Assembly (NCBI RefSeq): GCF_900110755.1
Contig: NZ_FOFF01000061.1
Location: 1 to 46,167, forward strand
Direction of reading: 5' to 3'
Source of the DNA: Streptomyces sp. yr375
Lineage (GTDB): Bacteria; Actinomycetota; Actinomycetes; Streptomycetales; Streptomycetaceae
Length of the DNA stretch: 46,167 nucleotides
The translations under genes and the position numbers were made by a program. Of this stretch, positions 34,896 to 42,566 are shown one piece after another. Each line of letters opens with the position of its first letter. Within the stretch, counting starts at the first letter, position 1. The notes below the pieces were generated by a model, which had not been told where the DNA came from, did no database searches, and saw only the letters and a list, made by a program, of their open reading frames with translations.

Positions 34896-35340
34896 TCAGC
34901 AGGCAGGTGAACAGTTCCGCGAGGACGCTGGAGCCGCCCGAGCGCATCGCCGTACGCAGAGCCGCCCGCGCCTCGCCGTGGCGGCCGAGACGGAGGCGTT
35001 CGGAGAGGTAGATGCCGCCCATGAAGCCGGGGATCGCGCCGAGCACCGGGACCAGGAAGAAGCCGAGGAACGCGCCGAGCCCCGCGTACACCGCCATCCG
35101 GGGCGTCGCGCCGCTCTCGCGCAGCCGGCGGGGCGGCAGGGCCCAGCGCACCACCTGGGACACGAACAGCGCCACCGTGGCCCCGACCAGCACGCCCCAG
35201 GCCACCGGCTGCGGATCCTCCAGCGCCCACCACAGCACCGCGGCCCACACCAGCCACGATCCCGGCACGCCGGGCACCAGCACTCCGCACAGGCCGAGCA
35301 GAATGACCAGTCCGACCAGCAGGAGTTCCGAAACTCCCAT
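34858..35340 (-). CDS. DUF456-family membrane protein
   Basis: 160 residues with about four hydrophobic helices (LLLVGLVILLGLCGVLVPGVPGSW; GVLVGATVALFVSQV; MAVYAGLGAFLGFFLVPVLGAIPGFMGG; VLAELFTCLLIMGAWL). The PGVPGSWLVW and GAIPGFMGG glycine/proline turns are typical of DUF456. The function is unknown. It is convergent with ogt and divergent from the PP2C-like gene. Confidence 0.85.
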   Translation of the reverse strand: MGVSELLLVGLVILLGLCGVLVPGVPGSWLVWAAVLWWALEDPQPVAWGVLVGATVALFVSQVVRWALPPRRLRESGATPRMAVYAGLGAFLGFFLVPVLGAIPGFMGGIYLSERLRLGRHGEARAALRTAMRSGGSSVLAELFTCLLIMGAWLGAVLWG

Positions 35341-35480
35341 CTGCCCAGGGTGCCCGAGCCGACGAGAACACGCAGGTCAAGACAGACGGCGTCACTCGAC
35401 ACACTGTTCGAGACACTCGTCGTGGCGCATTTTCCGAATGCCCCGTTTTCATACGGCCCGTGCGGTGGACAATTGGGGGC

Positions 35481-37028
35481 ATGAGCCAGCAGGGGGGAAG
35501 GACCACCGGTCGCGAGGACGACTGGTGGGGGCAGTTGTACGGCGACTCCACCGAGGACACGGGCCCCACACCCGCCACCGACTCCCTGGACGACCGCTTC
35601 GCCTCGGCCGCCGGGACGGTGCGCTCGGGTGGAGCGGGGGCCGAGGAGGGCGTGGCGGACGAGGGGGACGGCGCGGACATCTCGGGCGTCGTCGGCTCGG
35701 TGCCGCCGCCCCGGTCCGAACCGCCGGGACCCGGCAGCGGCCCCGGCCCCGGCGGCCGGGCCGATTGGTGGGCCTCGCAGGACGGGCCGCCGACCGGGTC
35801 GGACGCCGCGGGCACCCGCCCGCCGGAGCGGCACCCGGCCCCCTGGGAACCGCCGTCGGACATCCCCACCGGCCCCACGACCTTCCTCCCCCCGCCCCTG
35901 CCTCCGCCCCTGCCCCCGGGCTTCGCCGAACGGTCGCCGCACACCCCCGCACCCCCACCCCCACCTCTGCCCGCGCTGCCACCCACGCCGACCCATTCCC
36001 CCACCGTCCCCGTCCTCCCCCTCCCCGCCCCCAAGGACGAGGAGGACTACGTAGGTTCCGGACCCCCCACCTACGACGCCCAGCCCACCGCACTCCCGCT
36101 CGCGGACCCGGACGACCTGGACGATCTGGTCGCCGACACCGTCCTGGACGGCGCGCGGTACGGCGCGTTCGCGCTGCGGGCCGTGTCCGTGCGGGGGGAC
36201 TCCGCGCGGTACCGGGGCGAGCCGCGCCGCGACTCGCTGCTCACCGCCCGCTTCGGCACCGGCGACGACGCGCTGATCCTCGTCGCGATGGCGACCGGCG
36301 CGAGGGCGACCCCGGGAGCGCACCGGGCGGCGGCCGAGGTGTGCCGGTGGATCGGGCGGGCCGTGGGCCGCAGTCACGTGCGGCTCGCGCAGGACATGAG
36401 GGCGGCCCGGCGCGGCGACCTGAAGTCCGGCCTGCACCGCCTCACCGACCGCAGCCTCGGCCGGCTCCGCGCCGGCGCCGCCGAACAGGGCCTGGCACCG
36501 GAGGAGTACGCGGCCACCCTGCGCTGCCTGCTCCTGCCCGCCGACCCGGCCTGCCGCACCCGCGTCTTCTTCGGCGTCGGCCCCGGCGGACTGTTCCGGC
36601 TGCGCGGCGGCGTGTGGCGGGACATCGAGCCCCGGGTGGGCGAGGTCGCCGGGGAACCGGTCGTCGGGTTCGGGTCCCTCCCGGCCGAGACCCCCGAAGG
36701 CGACCGCCTCACCATGGACCTGGGCATCACGCCCCCGCCGAACCCCTACGGGCTCGACCCCGACCCCGAACCGCCCCGCGAACCCTTCCGCTTCCGTGCC
36801 TCCGTAGCCCGCCCGGGCGACGCGCTCCTGATGTGCACCGGCGGCCTGGCCGAACCCCTGCGCGGCGAACCCGACCTCTCCGCGCACCTGACGGCACGCT
36901 GGTCGGGCCCCACCCCACCCGGCCTCACGGCTTTCCTTGCCGACACCCAGGTACGGGTCAAGGGCTATGCCGACGACCGCACGGCGGCGGCCGTCTGGGA
37001 GCGTGACGCGGTACGACAGAGCCCCTGA
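35481..37028 (+). CDS. PP2C-like phosphatase-domain protein with Pro-rich N-terminus
   Basis: 515 residues. The first ~215 are disordered, acidic then Pro-rich (PPPLPPPLPPG and similar). The C-terminal ~290 look like the actinomycete PP2C-like fold (ALRAVSVRGDSARYRGEPRRDSLLTARFG; DALILVAMATGARATPGAHRAAAEVC; GDALLMCTGGLAEPLR). Several metal-binding Asp of true PP2C are not in their usual DGxGG context (ATGAR instead), so catalysis is doubtful. The ATG at 35481 follows GGGGG closely; an in-frame GTG at 35460 has no ribosome-binding site. No transmembrane helix is seen. Confidence 0.75.
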   Translation: MSQQGGRTTGREDDWWGQLYGDSTEDTGPTPATDSLDDRFASAAGTVRSGGAGAEEGVADEGDGADISGVVGSVPPPRSEPPGPGSGPGPGGRADWWASQDGPPTGSDAAGTRPPERHPAPWEPPSDIPTGPTTFLPPPLPPPLPPGFAERSPHTPAPPPPPLPALPPTPTHSPTVPVLPLPAPKDEEDYVGSGPPTYDAQPTALPLADPDDLDDLVADTVLDGARYGAFALRAVSVRGDSARYRGEPRRDSLLTARFGTGDDALILVAMATGARATPGAHRAAAEVCRWIGRAVGRSHVRLAQDMRAARRGDLKSGLHRLTDRSLGRLRAGAAEQGLAPEEYAATLRCLLLPADPACRTRVFFGVGPGGLFRLRGGVWRDIEPRVGEVAGEPVVGFGSLPAETPEGDRLTMDLGITPPPNPYGLDPDPEPPREPFRFRASVARPGDALLMCTGGLAEPLRGEPDLSAHLTARWSGPTPPGLTAFLADTQVRVKGYADDRTAAAVWERDAVRQSP

Positions 37029-37053
37029 CGAGGGATGTCCCGTCAGGGGCTCT
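37018..37053. terminator. Terminator spanning the stop codon of the PP2C-like gene
   Basis: A perfect 13-bp stem (37018-37030 with 37041-37053, 10-nt loop) includes the TGA stop and separates this gene from the convergent DUF397 gene. Confidence 0.8.
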
Positions 37054-37071
37054 GTGCGTTCCTGAACCAGG

Positions 37072-37287
37072 TCAGACGACGTCGCCGCGCTTCACAGCGT
37101 CGACGAACACGCCCCAGGAGAAGTTGCCGAAGAGGACTGCGGGCCCGGCGGGGGCCTTCGAGTCCCGTACGGGGAGGGCGGCGGGGACGGCGCCGAGGGC
37201 GACCTCCACGCAGTTGTTGTTACCGCCGCTGAACGACGACTTCGTCCAGTTGAAGCCGTAGGCGGAGGCGTCAGGGATCATGGTCAT
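37072..37287 (-). CDS. DUF397-domain small protein
   Basis: 71 residues with the DUF397 signature: NWTKSSFSGGNNNCVEVA, then LPVRDSKAPAGPAVLF and WGVFVDAVKRGD. DUF397 proteins are the usual partner of XRE regulators in Streptomyces and probably modulate them. The ATG overlaps the stop of the upstream XRE-derived gene (ATGA); a second ATG two codons in is possible. Its partner here appears to have lost the HTH (next entry). Confidence 0.92.
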   Translation of the reverse strand: MTMIPDASAYGFNWTKSSFSGGNNNCVEVALGAVPAALPVRDSKAPAGPAVLFGNFSWGVFVDAVKRGDVV

Positions 37288-38010
37288 TGGATGCTGTCCT
37301 TCAGTCGTGCGATGAGGTCGGCCGATTCGTCGAACGGCAGCGCTGCGGCCCTGAGCCGCTCGAAAGCACCGCCGTACCGACTCACTTCCGCAGTGTCCTC
37401 GACGTACAGCGCGCTCGTCAGGCTCTCCACGAGGGCGACGTCAAGATCGGCCGTCTCCGGGAAGCCCAACACCGCGAACGCGCCGCTCATCCCGGCGTGC
37501 GGGGGAGCGTCGAGAGGCAGTACCTGAATCGACACGTGCGGAAGCCTCTGTTTGTCGAGCAGCGTCTGTAGCTGCTCCTTCATCAACTGCGGGTCGCCCT
37601 TCACCCGTGGATGGAGGGCCGACTCGTGGATCACCGCCCACACCTGCATCGGACTGCGCCGCGACAGTACCGACTGACGGGCCATGCGCACCTCGACGAG
37701 GGCGTCCACCTCCTCAGGCTGCGAGTCCATCCGGATGGCTTCGATCGTCACGCGGGCGTAGGCCGACGTCTGGAGGAGCCCGGGAATGAGTGTCGACTCG
37801 TACGTCCGCATGGACGTTGCCCCGTCCTCCAGGCTGATCAGGTCGGCGTATGCAGGGGAGATGATGTCCCGGTAGGGCTGCCACCAGCCGCGCTGACGTC
37901 CGTGCCGGGCGAACGAGTGGAGGGCCCCGCGCTTCTCCGCGTCGTCCACCTCATAGAGGTCGAGGAGGAGATCGAGGTCGTGAGGGCGGACACCGAGGCG
38001 GGCCCCCTCC
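37284..38010 (-). pseudogene. XRE regulator missing its 5' end (no HTH)
   Basis: From about 38005 downward the translation matches the ligand/effector part of XRE-DUF397 regulators: GVRPHDLDLLLDLYEV, FARHGRQRGWWQPYRDII, TYESTLIPGLLQTSAYARV, QVLPLDAPPHAGMSG. In intact members this is preceded by ~50 residues of HTH ending just before GVRPHDL. Here the frame runs on to 38159, but that stretch has no HTH and is antisense to another coding segment. The DNA-binding domain and native start are therefore gone. The overlapped DUF397 gene remains intact. It may still be translated from an internal start, but cannot bind DNA in the usual way. Confidence 0.75.
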
Positions 38011-38388
38011 TGCGGCGCTTCGACGCTGGTTCCGCCGAAGATGGCGGAGACCCACCGCAGGGTGACCGGGCGCGACGACTGGTCGAACGTGACGGTGATC
38101 TGCACCCGCCAGAACGTGCCGCACGACACGCATTCCGGGTCGATGATCCGCGACGGCAAGCACGTCGGACGGCACTACTGGACGGTGCCGACCGAGAAGC
38201 CCGTCTGTGGTGCGAAGACGATGCTTCCGGCGGAGTTCGTGGACGCCGAGCGTCGGCTGACCGGACGCGACTGTTCGGGCGTGACGGTGGTCTGCGACGG
38301 CGAGGGCGCACCGCACGACAGGCACTCCGGGCCGGTGGTGCTCGACGGCGCGGACCTCGGACCGCACCGCTGGGAGGCGCTCCCTTAG
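38011..38388 (+). pseudogene. 5'-truncated two-repeat protein, unknown
   Basis: The C-terminal part is two tandem repeats: CGASTLVPP...RRVTGRDDWSNVTVIC...PHDTHSG...DG...GRHYW and CGAKTMLPA...RRLTGRDCSGVTVVC...PHDRHSG...DG...GPHRW. The first repeat's homology begins at 38011, ten codons before the first ATG (38041), and an in-frame TGA at 37981 precedes it. The gene is thus cut at its 5' end at the place where the opposing XRE gene is also cut. A 115-residue product from 38041 is possible. Paired Cys and His in each repeat suggest metal binding or disulfides. The family is not recognised. Confidence 0.6.
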
Positions 38389-38427
38389 ACCCGCGTGCGG
38401 CGTCCGCACGTCGCGCGCGGAGGGCGC

Positions 38428-38473
38428 GGCAGGAGCCGGAAAGCTGGTGAGGTCGGCCCTCCCGGCTCCTGCC
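38428..38473. terminator. Terminator between convergent genes
   Basis: A perfect 12-bp stem, GGCAGGAGCCGG with CCGGCTCCTGCC (38428-38439 and 38462-38473), with a 22-nt loop. It serves the repeat-protein remnant and the XRE-membrane gene. Confidence 0.7.
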
Positions 38474-38507
38474 TGCGTCCCGTACGGGTCCCCGACGGCG
38501 CGGGGGG

Positions 38508-39821
38508 TCAGTCGGTCGCCGGGACCCACTTGCGGTCGCCGTTGTCCGAGCCGTACCAGTAGCGCGGCAGGCCCTTGATGCCGCTGGTGCGGAACGGGCG
38601 GCCGTGGTCGTCGACGCGGACCGTCCCGGTGCGGCCCTGGGACGACCAGTCGAGTTCGAGGTACCAGTTGCAGTCGCAGGTGTCCGTCCGGGCCGTGACC
38701 AGCAGCACCTCCGGGTCCGTGCTGGACACGCGGTAGGGCATGCTCACCGCCGGGATCGGCGTGCCCGCGTCGTTGCCGGCGATCGAGTGCGCCACCGGGC
38801 GGTCCTTGTCCAGGTCGACCGCGAAGTAACGCCTGCTCAGCGAGCCGCCGCAGCCCTGGTCCATGTCGTAGGCGATGCCCTGCGCGGGTGCGGCGCGGCC
38901 GACGACCCGCACCCGCAACGCCGTCAGGACGACGGCCGTCGAACTGCGGCCCTGCACCGAGATCTCCACGTTGGTCTCGTGCCCGTGCACGGCCCCCTGG
39001 GCCGACGCCCACGGCCCGGCGTCCTGCTCCACCGGGGGCGGCGGAACCTGCGCCGGCGGTTTGCCGATGACGTAGTCGTGGCTGCAATGCAGCGCCCAGA
39101 CCTGGGAGTCGGCGGTCCAGGCGAGCGGTACGCCCGTCGCGGCGGCCGAGACCTTGCCGCCGGTCCCGGGGGCGGTGGCAGGGGAGGGGGTGGGGGAGGC
39201 CGAGGTGGCGTCGGGTGTGGGGGAGGTGGTCGGGCTTGTGGTGGGTGTGGGGGTGGTGGGCGTGGGGTGCGGGGGCGTCGTCCCGTAAGGGGCGGTGGCC
39301 GACCCGGAGGGGTGAGGGGAGTCGGCCGCGGCGTCTGGAGCCGACCGGTGGCCGCCGCCGGGCAGTGCGGACAGGCTGCCCAGGGTGGCGAGGAGCGCGC
39401 AGGCGACACCGACGAGAACCGTGGTGCGCCGACGGCGGTACCAACGGCGAGGCGGCGCCTGTGGCTCGTCCGGGTTCCGGACTGACGGCGTTTCGGATGT
39501 TTCAGGCGCTCCCGGTGTCGCTGGCGTCGCTGTCGGCGTCGCCGCACTCCGCGCCCGCTGTTGCCGTGCCGCCGCCGCTCGCAGCCACCGCCGGTGCAGT
39601 TCGAGGCGTTCCTCCGGTGTCGCCCCGCAGAACTCCGCGAGCCGTTCCACGGGCGCGAAGTCCTGCGGAACCGCTTCCCCCGCGCAGTACCGGTGCAGCG
39701 TCGAGGTGTTCATGCCCAGCCGGCGCGCGAGGGAGCCGTAGCTGCGCTCGGTGCGCCCCTTCAGTTCCGTCAGTAACGCCGCGAACTCCGTCACATCGTC
39801 CACACCGTCGTCGGTCGACAC
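38508..39821 (-). CDS. XRE-family membrane-anchored regulator
   Basis: 437 residues. Residues 10-75: HTH (YGSLARRLGMNTSTLHRYCAGEAVPQDF), then an Arg-rich stop-transfer run (RRWYRRRR) and one transmembrane helix (TTVLVGVACALLATLGSLSAL, about 133-153). A Pro/Thr/Ser-rich spacer of ~70 residues leads to a ~200-residue external domain with Cys (LHCSHDY, DQGCGGS, DTCDCNWYLELD). The layout, inside HTH and outside sensor, suggests one-component signalling across the membrane; the ligand is unknown. It is divergent from a secreted-protein gene 233 bp away, a possible target. Confidence 0.82.
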   Translation of the reverse strand: MSTDDGVDDVTEFAALLTELKGRTERSYGSLARRLGMNTSTLHRYCAGEAVPQDFAPVERLAEFCGATPEERLELHRRWLRAAAARQQRARSAATPTATPATPGAPETSETPSVRNPDEPQAPPRRWYRRRRTTVLVGVACALLATLGSLSALPGGGHRSAPDAAADSPHPSGSATAPYGTTPPHPTPTTPTPTTSPTTSPTPDATSASPTPSPATAPGTGGKVSAAATGVPLAWTADSQVWALHCSHDYVIGKPPAQVPPPPVEQDAGPWASAQGAVHGHETNVEISVQGRSSTAVVLTALRVRVVGRAAPAQGIAYDMDQGCGGSLSRRYFAVDLDKDRPVAHSIAGNDAGTPIPAVSMPYRVSSTDPEVLLVTARTDTCDCNWYLELDWSSQGRTGTVRVDDHGRPFRTSGIKGLPRYWYGSDNGDRKWVPATD

Positions 39822-40054
39822 CGTTCCCCCGTGCTCGTCCGGCCCGGGCGGTCATCCCAGGCACCCATATACCTGCACGTCAGATGGGCTGGGATGGTTC
39901 CACCACGGCCGATCGGGCAGAGACCGTTGCAGCGGGCCGCCCCGGCAGCCGATGCTCTTGGTGTCGCACCGACCAGGCCGGACCGACCAACCGGCATCGC
40001 GGCGACGACCCACACTTCCGCACTCACTCCTGCACTCACTCACGGGGGACACCC

Positions 40055-40684
40055 ATGCCCAAGCGCATCCGAGCCGCCACGCTCACCGGGCTCACCGCAC
40101 TCACGGCCGCGGGCCTCACCCTCGGCACCCTGCTCGCCGTACCCGCCGGTGCCGCGCCGCAGCGGCCGGGCTTCCTCTCGGCCGCCGACCTGCCGCCGCA
40201 CCCCAGCTCGTCCTGGACGGCCGGGCGGATCACCGCAGGCGCGTCGCCGGAGGTGGAGGTCGACCGCTGCCTCGGCATGGCGCTGGGCGACGGCCGGGAC
40301 TCCTGGTACCGGGACTTCCGCACCGACCTCGACACGAGCGCCCGTCAGGTCAGCGTCGAGTCGTCGAGCGTCAGCGCGGCGAAGGGGCGGTTCTCGCGGG
40401 TCAGCCAGGACATCCGGTCCTGCGCCGCGCGGATCGAGCAGGCCGACCCGGAGGTCGAGGCCACGCTCAAGGACTACGGGACGGTGAACGTCGAGGAGGG
40501 CGCCCACGTCTACGGCCTGCACACCGAGACGTCCTGGGGCGCGACCGACATCCGCCTCCTCTCCGTGGGCCGGGACGGCACGACGGTGACGGTCGTGGAC
40601 TGGAGCCAGCTCGGCGACTTCGACGACGCCCCGGTGAAGGCCTTCAAGAAGACGACCGTCACAGCCGTCAACAAGCTCCACTGA
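40055..40684 (+). CDS. Secreted protein, unknown
   Basis: 209 residues with a Sec signal peptide: MPKRIRAATL, a hydrophobic core (TALTAAGLTLGTLLAV) and an AGA-AP cleavage site near residue 34; there is no lipobox. The mature domain has two Cys (DRCLGM, IRSCAARI) that could pair and a GTTVTVVDWSQLGDF C-terminal part, resembling sensor-type extracellular domains of actinobacteria. The ATG at 40055 has GGGGGA upstream. It is followed by a terminator and a second small secreted protein. Confidence 0.75.
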   Translation: MPKRIRAATLTGLTALTAAGLTLGTLLAVPAGAAPQRPGFLSAADLPPHPSSSWTAGRITAGASPEVEVDRCLGMALGDGRDSWYRDFRTDLDTSARQVSVESSSVSAAKGRFSRVSQDIRSCAARIEQADPEVEATLKDYGTVNVEEGAHVYGLHTETSWGATDIRLLSVGRDGTTVTVVDWSQLGDFDDAPVKAFKKTTVTAVNKLH

Positions 40685-40726
40685 CCGCACGACCACCACG
40701 ACCTGCACGACCACCGAGAAAAAGCC

Positions 40727-40773
40727 GGGGCCGCCACCCTCCCGTCACGGGGGTCGGGAGGGACGGCGGCCCC
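40727..40773 (+). terminator. Terminator after first secreted-protein gene
   Basis: A long hairpin: GGGGCCGCC and CCCTCCCG on the left pair with CGGGAGGG and GGCGGCCCC on the right, with a small internal bulge and a 10-nt loop. Confidence 0.75.
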
Positions 40774-40821
40774 TCCCACACGCCACACACGAGACATACG
40801 AGAGACACGGGGAACACGCAC

Positions 40822-41289
40822 ATGACCAGCAAGAGCACCACCCGCCGCCGTACCACCACCCTGGCCCTCGGCCTCGCCCTGGCGCTCGGGCTCGGCGCGA
40901 CCGCCCAGGCATCCGCCGGCAGCCCGCGCAGCGTCAGCGGGAAGCCGTCCGACAACATCACCCGCATCGCCGACTTCTACGGCGCCTACATCGACGCCGT
41001 GACCGACGAGGGCGGCGGCAAGCTCAAGGACGAACTCCGCAAGCACTACCTCACCCCCGCCTTCCAGAAGGAACTGAACGCCTGGGAGGCCAAGAACCAC
41101 GCCGACGGCGTCCTGCTCGCCCAGAACGTCCCCCTCGCGTGGAAGGTCACCGACAACGGCACCGCGAACTACACCGAGGCCGGCGTCACCCTCACCTGGA
41201 GCAGGGACACGAGCACCAAACTCGTCGTCGACATGACCCGCGACCACAAGATCTTCCACATCGGCACGAAGGGGGCCGCGGGCAGCTAG
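40822..41289 (+). CDS. Small secreted protein, unknown
   Basis: 155 residues. Sec signal: MTSKSTTRRRT, then TLALGLALALGLGATAQASA with cleavage after ASA near residue 32. The mature part is ~120 residues, NTF2-like in look (ITRIADFYGAYIDAV, LRKHYLTPAFQKELNAW, VTLTWSRDTSTKLVVDM), with no cysteines. There is no enzyme motif. It is preceded by a terminator, so probably has its own promoter. Confidence 0.72.
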   Translation: MTSKSTTRRRTTTLALGLALALGLGATAQASAGSPRSVSGKPSDNITRIADFYGAYIDAVTDEGGGKLKDELRKHYLTPAFQKELNAWEAKNHADGVLLAQNVPLAWKVTDNGTANYTEAGVTLTWSRDTSTKLVVDMTRDHKIFHIGTKGAAGS

Positions 41290-41919
41290 GTCGGGCGCAC
41301 ACCCGTCGAGGGACCGGCGCATTCCGGCCAACCTCGCCGACCGCGGGCAGGTGGTGCCGTCCAGCACCACCTGCCACGCCTCTTTCCCGCCTACGGCCAT
41401 GTCGGTAGCGGCGAATCCGCGTACGGTCCGACGGTTTGCGGTCGGTAGTTCGCCCGGGTGCGCAGGGCCGAAGGGGTACGGGACGGCCGCGTCGGCGTCC
41501 GACTCGCGGCGCGGATGCACCGGCTCACCACCGCTCGCGGGCGCGCGCCCCTCAGGGGGACGTTCGGGTCGTCGTACGGCAGCCTCGTCGCCCGGCGGCC
41601 GGGGCCGTCACCCGCCGGAACACGCCCGACGGACCGGACGGCGGCACGCGGGGGCCGTACCGCGCGGGGGCGCACGAAGCGGGCCGCGGACGGGGCCGAC
41701 GGCCCGACCCCCACCCCATGGGAGCCCTCCGGAGGCCTCGGGAGCCCTTGGGGGAGCGTTCGGGACCGCCCCCGGCGGCTCGTCGGAGTCCCGCCCGAAC
41801 ATGGCCGAACACTCGGTCGTTGATGATTCGAGATGACTGGGCCGGTGTCGACCGGGCAAGGATCCCCGTGAACGTGTTCGAGCAGGAGGGGAACCGACAT
41901 CGACACGCGGGCGGGGGCC
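41290..41919. other. 630-bp stretch without a clear gene
   Basis: It begins with a terminator and then has open frames on both strands without family resemblance or ribosome-binding site. The last 100 bp contain a strong AGGAGGGGA (41884-41892) that belongs to the following gene's leader. Confidence 0.5.
41346..41375 (+). terminator. Terminator after second secreted-protein gene
   Basis: A perfect 12-bp stem GGCAGGTGGTGC/GCACCACCTGCC (41346-41357 and 41364-41375) with a 6-nt loop, followed by a pyrimidine-rich run. Confidence 0.8.
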
Positions 41920-42408
41920 ATGGAGAGGCAGGCACGGGGAAGCGGTCCGGCGACGATCGCGAGCACCTCGGCGACGGGACGGACCGGGGAGGACCCGGCC
42001 GAGGACGGGGCGGAGCGGGATCGGACGCCACAGCTCAGCCGGCGCCTCGGACGGTCGGATCTACGCGCGGTGCCCGAGGCGCGCCGGGCGGTAAGGGAAC
42101 TGCTGCGGGACTGGGGGAAACCCGAACGGTCGGACACGGCCGAACTGCTGACCAGCGAACTCGTCACCAACGCGCTCGTGCACACCGACGACGACGCGGT
42201 CCTGACGGCCACCGTCTCACCGTCCGGACTGCGGGTGGAGGTGCGGGACTTCGCGGACCGCCGCCCCCGGCCGAGATTCCCGACCTCCGACGACGGCACG
42301 CACGGGCGGGGCCTGGTCCTGGTGGAGTCCCTCGCGGACACCTGGGGCGTACGGTCCCAAGGCGGCGGCAAGGTCGTCTGGTTCGAGCTGGAGGCCGACG
42401 CCGCCTGA
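41920..42408 (+). CDS. HATPase-domain anti-sigma/regulatory protein
   Basis: 162 residues. HATPase_c_2 (RsbW-like) domain from residue ~45: LTSELVTNALVHT (N box), VEVRDFADRRPRPR, HGRGLVLVESLADTWGV, KVVWFEL. Such proteins are abundant in Streptomyces and bind sigma factors or anti-anti-sigma partners as ATP-dependent kinases. The first 45 residues are disordered. The ATG at 41920 lies 28 bp from the nearest good ribosome-binding site; an in-frame ATC at 41899 is at normal spacing, so the start is unsettled. A 20-bp terminator follows. Confidence 0.85.
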   Translation: MERQARGSGPATIASTSATGRTGEDPAEDGAERDRTPQLSRRLGRSDLRAVPEARRAVRELLRDWGKPERSDTAELLTSELVTNALVHTDDDAVLTATVSPSGLRVEVRDFADRRPRPRFPTSDDGTHGRGLVLVESLADTWGVRSQGGGKVVWFELEADAA

Positions 42409-42445
42409 ACGACGTCCGACGCGTACGCCGCTATGGGCAACGTGC

Positions 42446-42490
42446 ACCGGGAAGGGGGCGCGACCGTTGCGGTCGCGCCCCCTTCCCGGT
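42446..42490. terminator. Very strong bidirectional terminator
   Basis: A perfect 20-bp inverted repeat (42446-42465 with 42471-42490) and a 5-nt loop GTTGC, between convergent genes. Confidence 0.92.
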
Positions 42491-42518
42491 GGCGTCTGGC
42501 TATCGACTATCTGGCTGT

Positions 42519-42566
42519 CCGTCAGCCGAACTATCCGTCAGCCGAACTGCCTGTCAGCCGAACTGC
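42519..42566. repeat. Three 16-bp tandem units at the 3' end of the DUF2637 gene
   Basis: CCGTCAGCCGAACTAT, CCGTCAGCCGAACTGC and CTGTCAGCCGAACTGC follow head to tail. The last one encodes the gene's final codons and stop; the other two lie beyond the stop as extra copies. Confidence 0.8.

Noticed and set aside
34896..36887. 663-codon minus-strand frame opposite the PP2C-like gene
   Set aside because: It is low-complexity Gly/Arg translation of the Pro-rich coding strand, without a ribosome-binding site.
38041..38159. N-terminal 40 residues of the XRE frame as a novel DNA-binding domain
   Set aside because: They have no HTH pattern and are antisense to a repeat whose protein homology is clear, so they are out-of-frame read-through of a fusion.
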